From the NCBI GenBank assembly GCA_011049745.1, contig DRHE01000079.1, positions 1 through 5,592 on the forward strand: a stretch of 5,592 bases of DNA, in the 5' to 3' direction. Each line of letters starts with the position of its first letter. Within the stretch, counting starts at the first letter, position 1. The notes under the pieces are model-generated. The model worked only from the letters and a program-made list of their open reading frames with translations, did no database searches and was not told the origin of the DNA. This DNA is from Spirochaetales bacterium. Lineage in GTDB: Bacteria > Spirochaetota > Spirochaetia > SZUA-6 > DRHE01. The translations under genes were made by a program, and so were the position numbers. Of the stretch, positions 4,611 through 5,592 are shown piece by piece.

Positions 4611-5592
4611 TTAAGCTTTTTCCAGGTAGATAGAGCACTTCTGATCACTGCACTCCAATAGTTCTGCACTTTCGTGGTTGATCCAGAGCCAGGAGGAAGC
4701 CAGGGTCTCCCTGGTCAAGTGGTCATTATAGGAATCCATGGCTTTTTTCAGTTCATCACTGCCGAAAAGGTAGAGTTTAATCCGGTCAGTAACCTCAAAT
4801 CCCTTTTCCTTCCTCAAGTTCTGAATACCGCGCACCAGATCGCGGATTATTCCCTCCTGGATCAGTTCTTCAGTTAACTCGGTGTCTAAGGCAATGGTCA
4901 GGGATCCTTCATTCAGGACCTTGAGGTTTTCTTTTTCGCAGCGCTTAATAATTACGCTCTCTTCAGTCAAATCTAAAATCCGGCCGTCCAGATCAAGCGA
5001 AAGGGTGGCGCCGTCGAGCAGGGATTGAATTTCCTGTATGGTGAGCTTTTCAATACGCAGGGCCGCGGTTTTCATATCTTTACCCAGAGTTTTTCCCAGT
5101 AATCTGTAATTGGCCTTTACCGAAAACTCCACCAACTCTTCTTCATTTTCCCGGTAAACAACATTTTTTACATTAAGTTCTTCTTTAATGATACCTTCCA
5201 TTTCTATAAGCACGCGTTTCTCTTCCTGGTTTTTAGTGACCAGATGGATGGCTTTCAATGGCTGTCTGATCTTACTGTTGTGCAGGCTGCGCAGCGCCCG
5301 TCCCATGGAAACAGCCTGACGGGTAATCTGCATTTTTTTCTCCAGTTCAACATCCCTGAGTGACTCATTATATGGCGGAAAATCACATAGATGCACCGAT
5401 TCCGGCATATCACTATGGCGCAGATTACGGTAAACCTCATCAGCAATAAAAGGCGTAAAAGGAGCGGTTACCAAAGATAACTTCATGAGCACTGTATAAA
5501 GGGTCTGGTAGGCCTGCTGCTTATCCGGATCATTTTCCGACCTCCAGAACCTTCTTCTGGAGCGTCTGATATACCAGTTGTTCAGCAGATCA
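4611..5592 (-). CDS. ileS: isoleucyl-tRNA synthetase, C-terminal part (5' end beyond window)
   Basis: The frame is open from the window edge to TAA at 4611-4613, about 326 residues, roughly the last third of a 1,000-plus residue enzyme that charges tRNA-Ile. The Rossmann catalytic core, HIGH and KMSKS motifs and editing domain are outside the window. The visible part begins LLNNWYIRRSRRRFW, the start of the helical anticodon-binding domain, and continues with APFTPFIADEVYRNL, then SLHNSKIRQPL. The C-terminal extension carries FSVKANYRLLGKTLGKDMK-type sequence and LVRGIQNLRKEKGFEVTDRI. These are marks of the eukaryote-like IleRS class (found in spirochaetes, chlamydiae, some clostridia and others, and often mupirocin-resistant) rather than the E. 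coli-like class, and I see no C-terminal zinc-finger cysteine cluster. The gene leads into the lipoprotein gene 21 bases downstream with no terminator. Confidence 0.96.
   Translation of the reverse strand, partial: DLLNNWYIRRSRRRFWRSENDPDKQQAYQTLYTVLMKLSLVTAPFTPFIADEVYRNLRHSDMPESVHLCDFPPYNESLRDVELEKKMQITRQAVSMGRALRSLHNSKIRQPLKAIHLVTKNQEEKRVLIEMEGIIKEELNVKNVVYRENEEELVEFSVKANYRLLGKTLGKDMKTAALRIEKLTIQEIQSLLDGATLSLDLDGRILDLTEESVIIKRCEKENLKVLNEGSLTIALDTELTEELIQEGIIRDLVRGIQNLRKEKGFEVTDRIKLYLFGSDELKKAMDSYNDHLTRETLASSWLWINHESAELLECSDQKCSIYLEKA

Overview
Every gene I can support in this window lies on the minus strand, so transcription runs from base 5592 toward base 1. In that order the window holds the 3' part of ileS, a predicted lipoprotein gene, hisH, hisF, a broken membrane sensor histidine kinase gene, and the 5' part of a NarL-type response regulator gene. 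Coding density is very high. The longest gap is about 78 bases, between the lipoprotein gene and hisH, and no stretch over 300 bases lacks a gene. I see no rRNA, tRNA, CRISPR array, insertion sequence or clear intrinsic terminator.

Organism: the IleRS C-terminal region is of the eukaryote-like class found in spirochaetes and several other bacterial groups. It is followed by a diverged lipoprotein gene, an order I recall from Treponema (ileS then tp0453). Together with moderate base composition and NarL-type two-component signalling, this makes a free-living spirochaete my best guess. A clostridial or other anaerobe is not excluded. This is inference, not a database result.

Layout: ileS (4611-5592, partial) and the lipoprotein gene (3693-4589) are 21 bases apart and probably co-transcribed. 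A plausible sigma70-like promoter begins right after the lipoprotein stop. Its -10 overlaps a 13-bp A/T-rich inverted repeat that looks like an operator. Downstream, hisH (2988-3614) and hisF (2212-2976) encode the two subunits of imidazole glycerol phosphate synthase, with no hisA between them.

The last two sense codons of hisF are themselves a perfect Shine-Dalgarno sequence, AGGAGG, for the next reading frame. The sensor gene that follows has a dCache extracellular domain with an amino-acid-binding-type motif, a second membrane segment, HAMP, HisKA_3 and HATPase domains. As read here it carries two lesions. The ATG served by the perfect Shine-Dalgarno is separated from the kinase frame by an A7 run that is one base short (or two too many). 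An in-frame TGA also sits where Cache domains usually have glycine. The kinase catalytic core and the REC domain of the following response regulator have all their key residues.

The most interesting reading is a putative amino-acid-sensing two-component system co-transcribed with hisHF, whose sensor is either decaying, mis-sequenced, or made as two polypeptides or through a slippage/readthrough switch. The sequence alone cannot decide among these.
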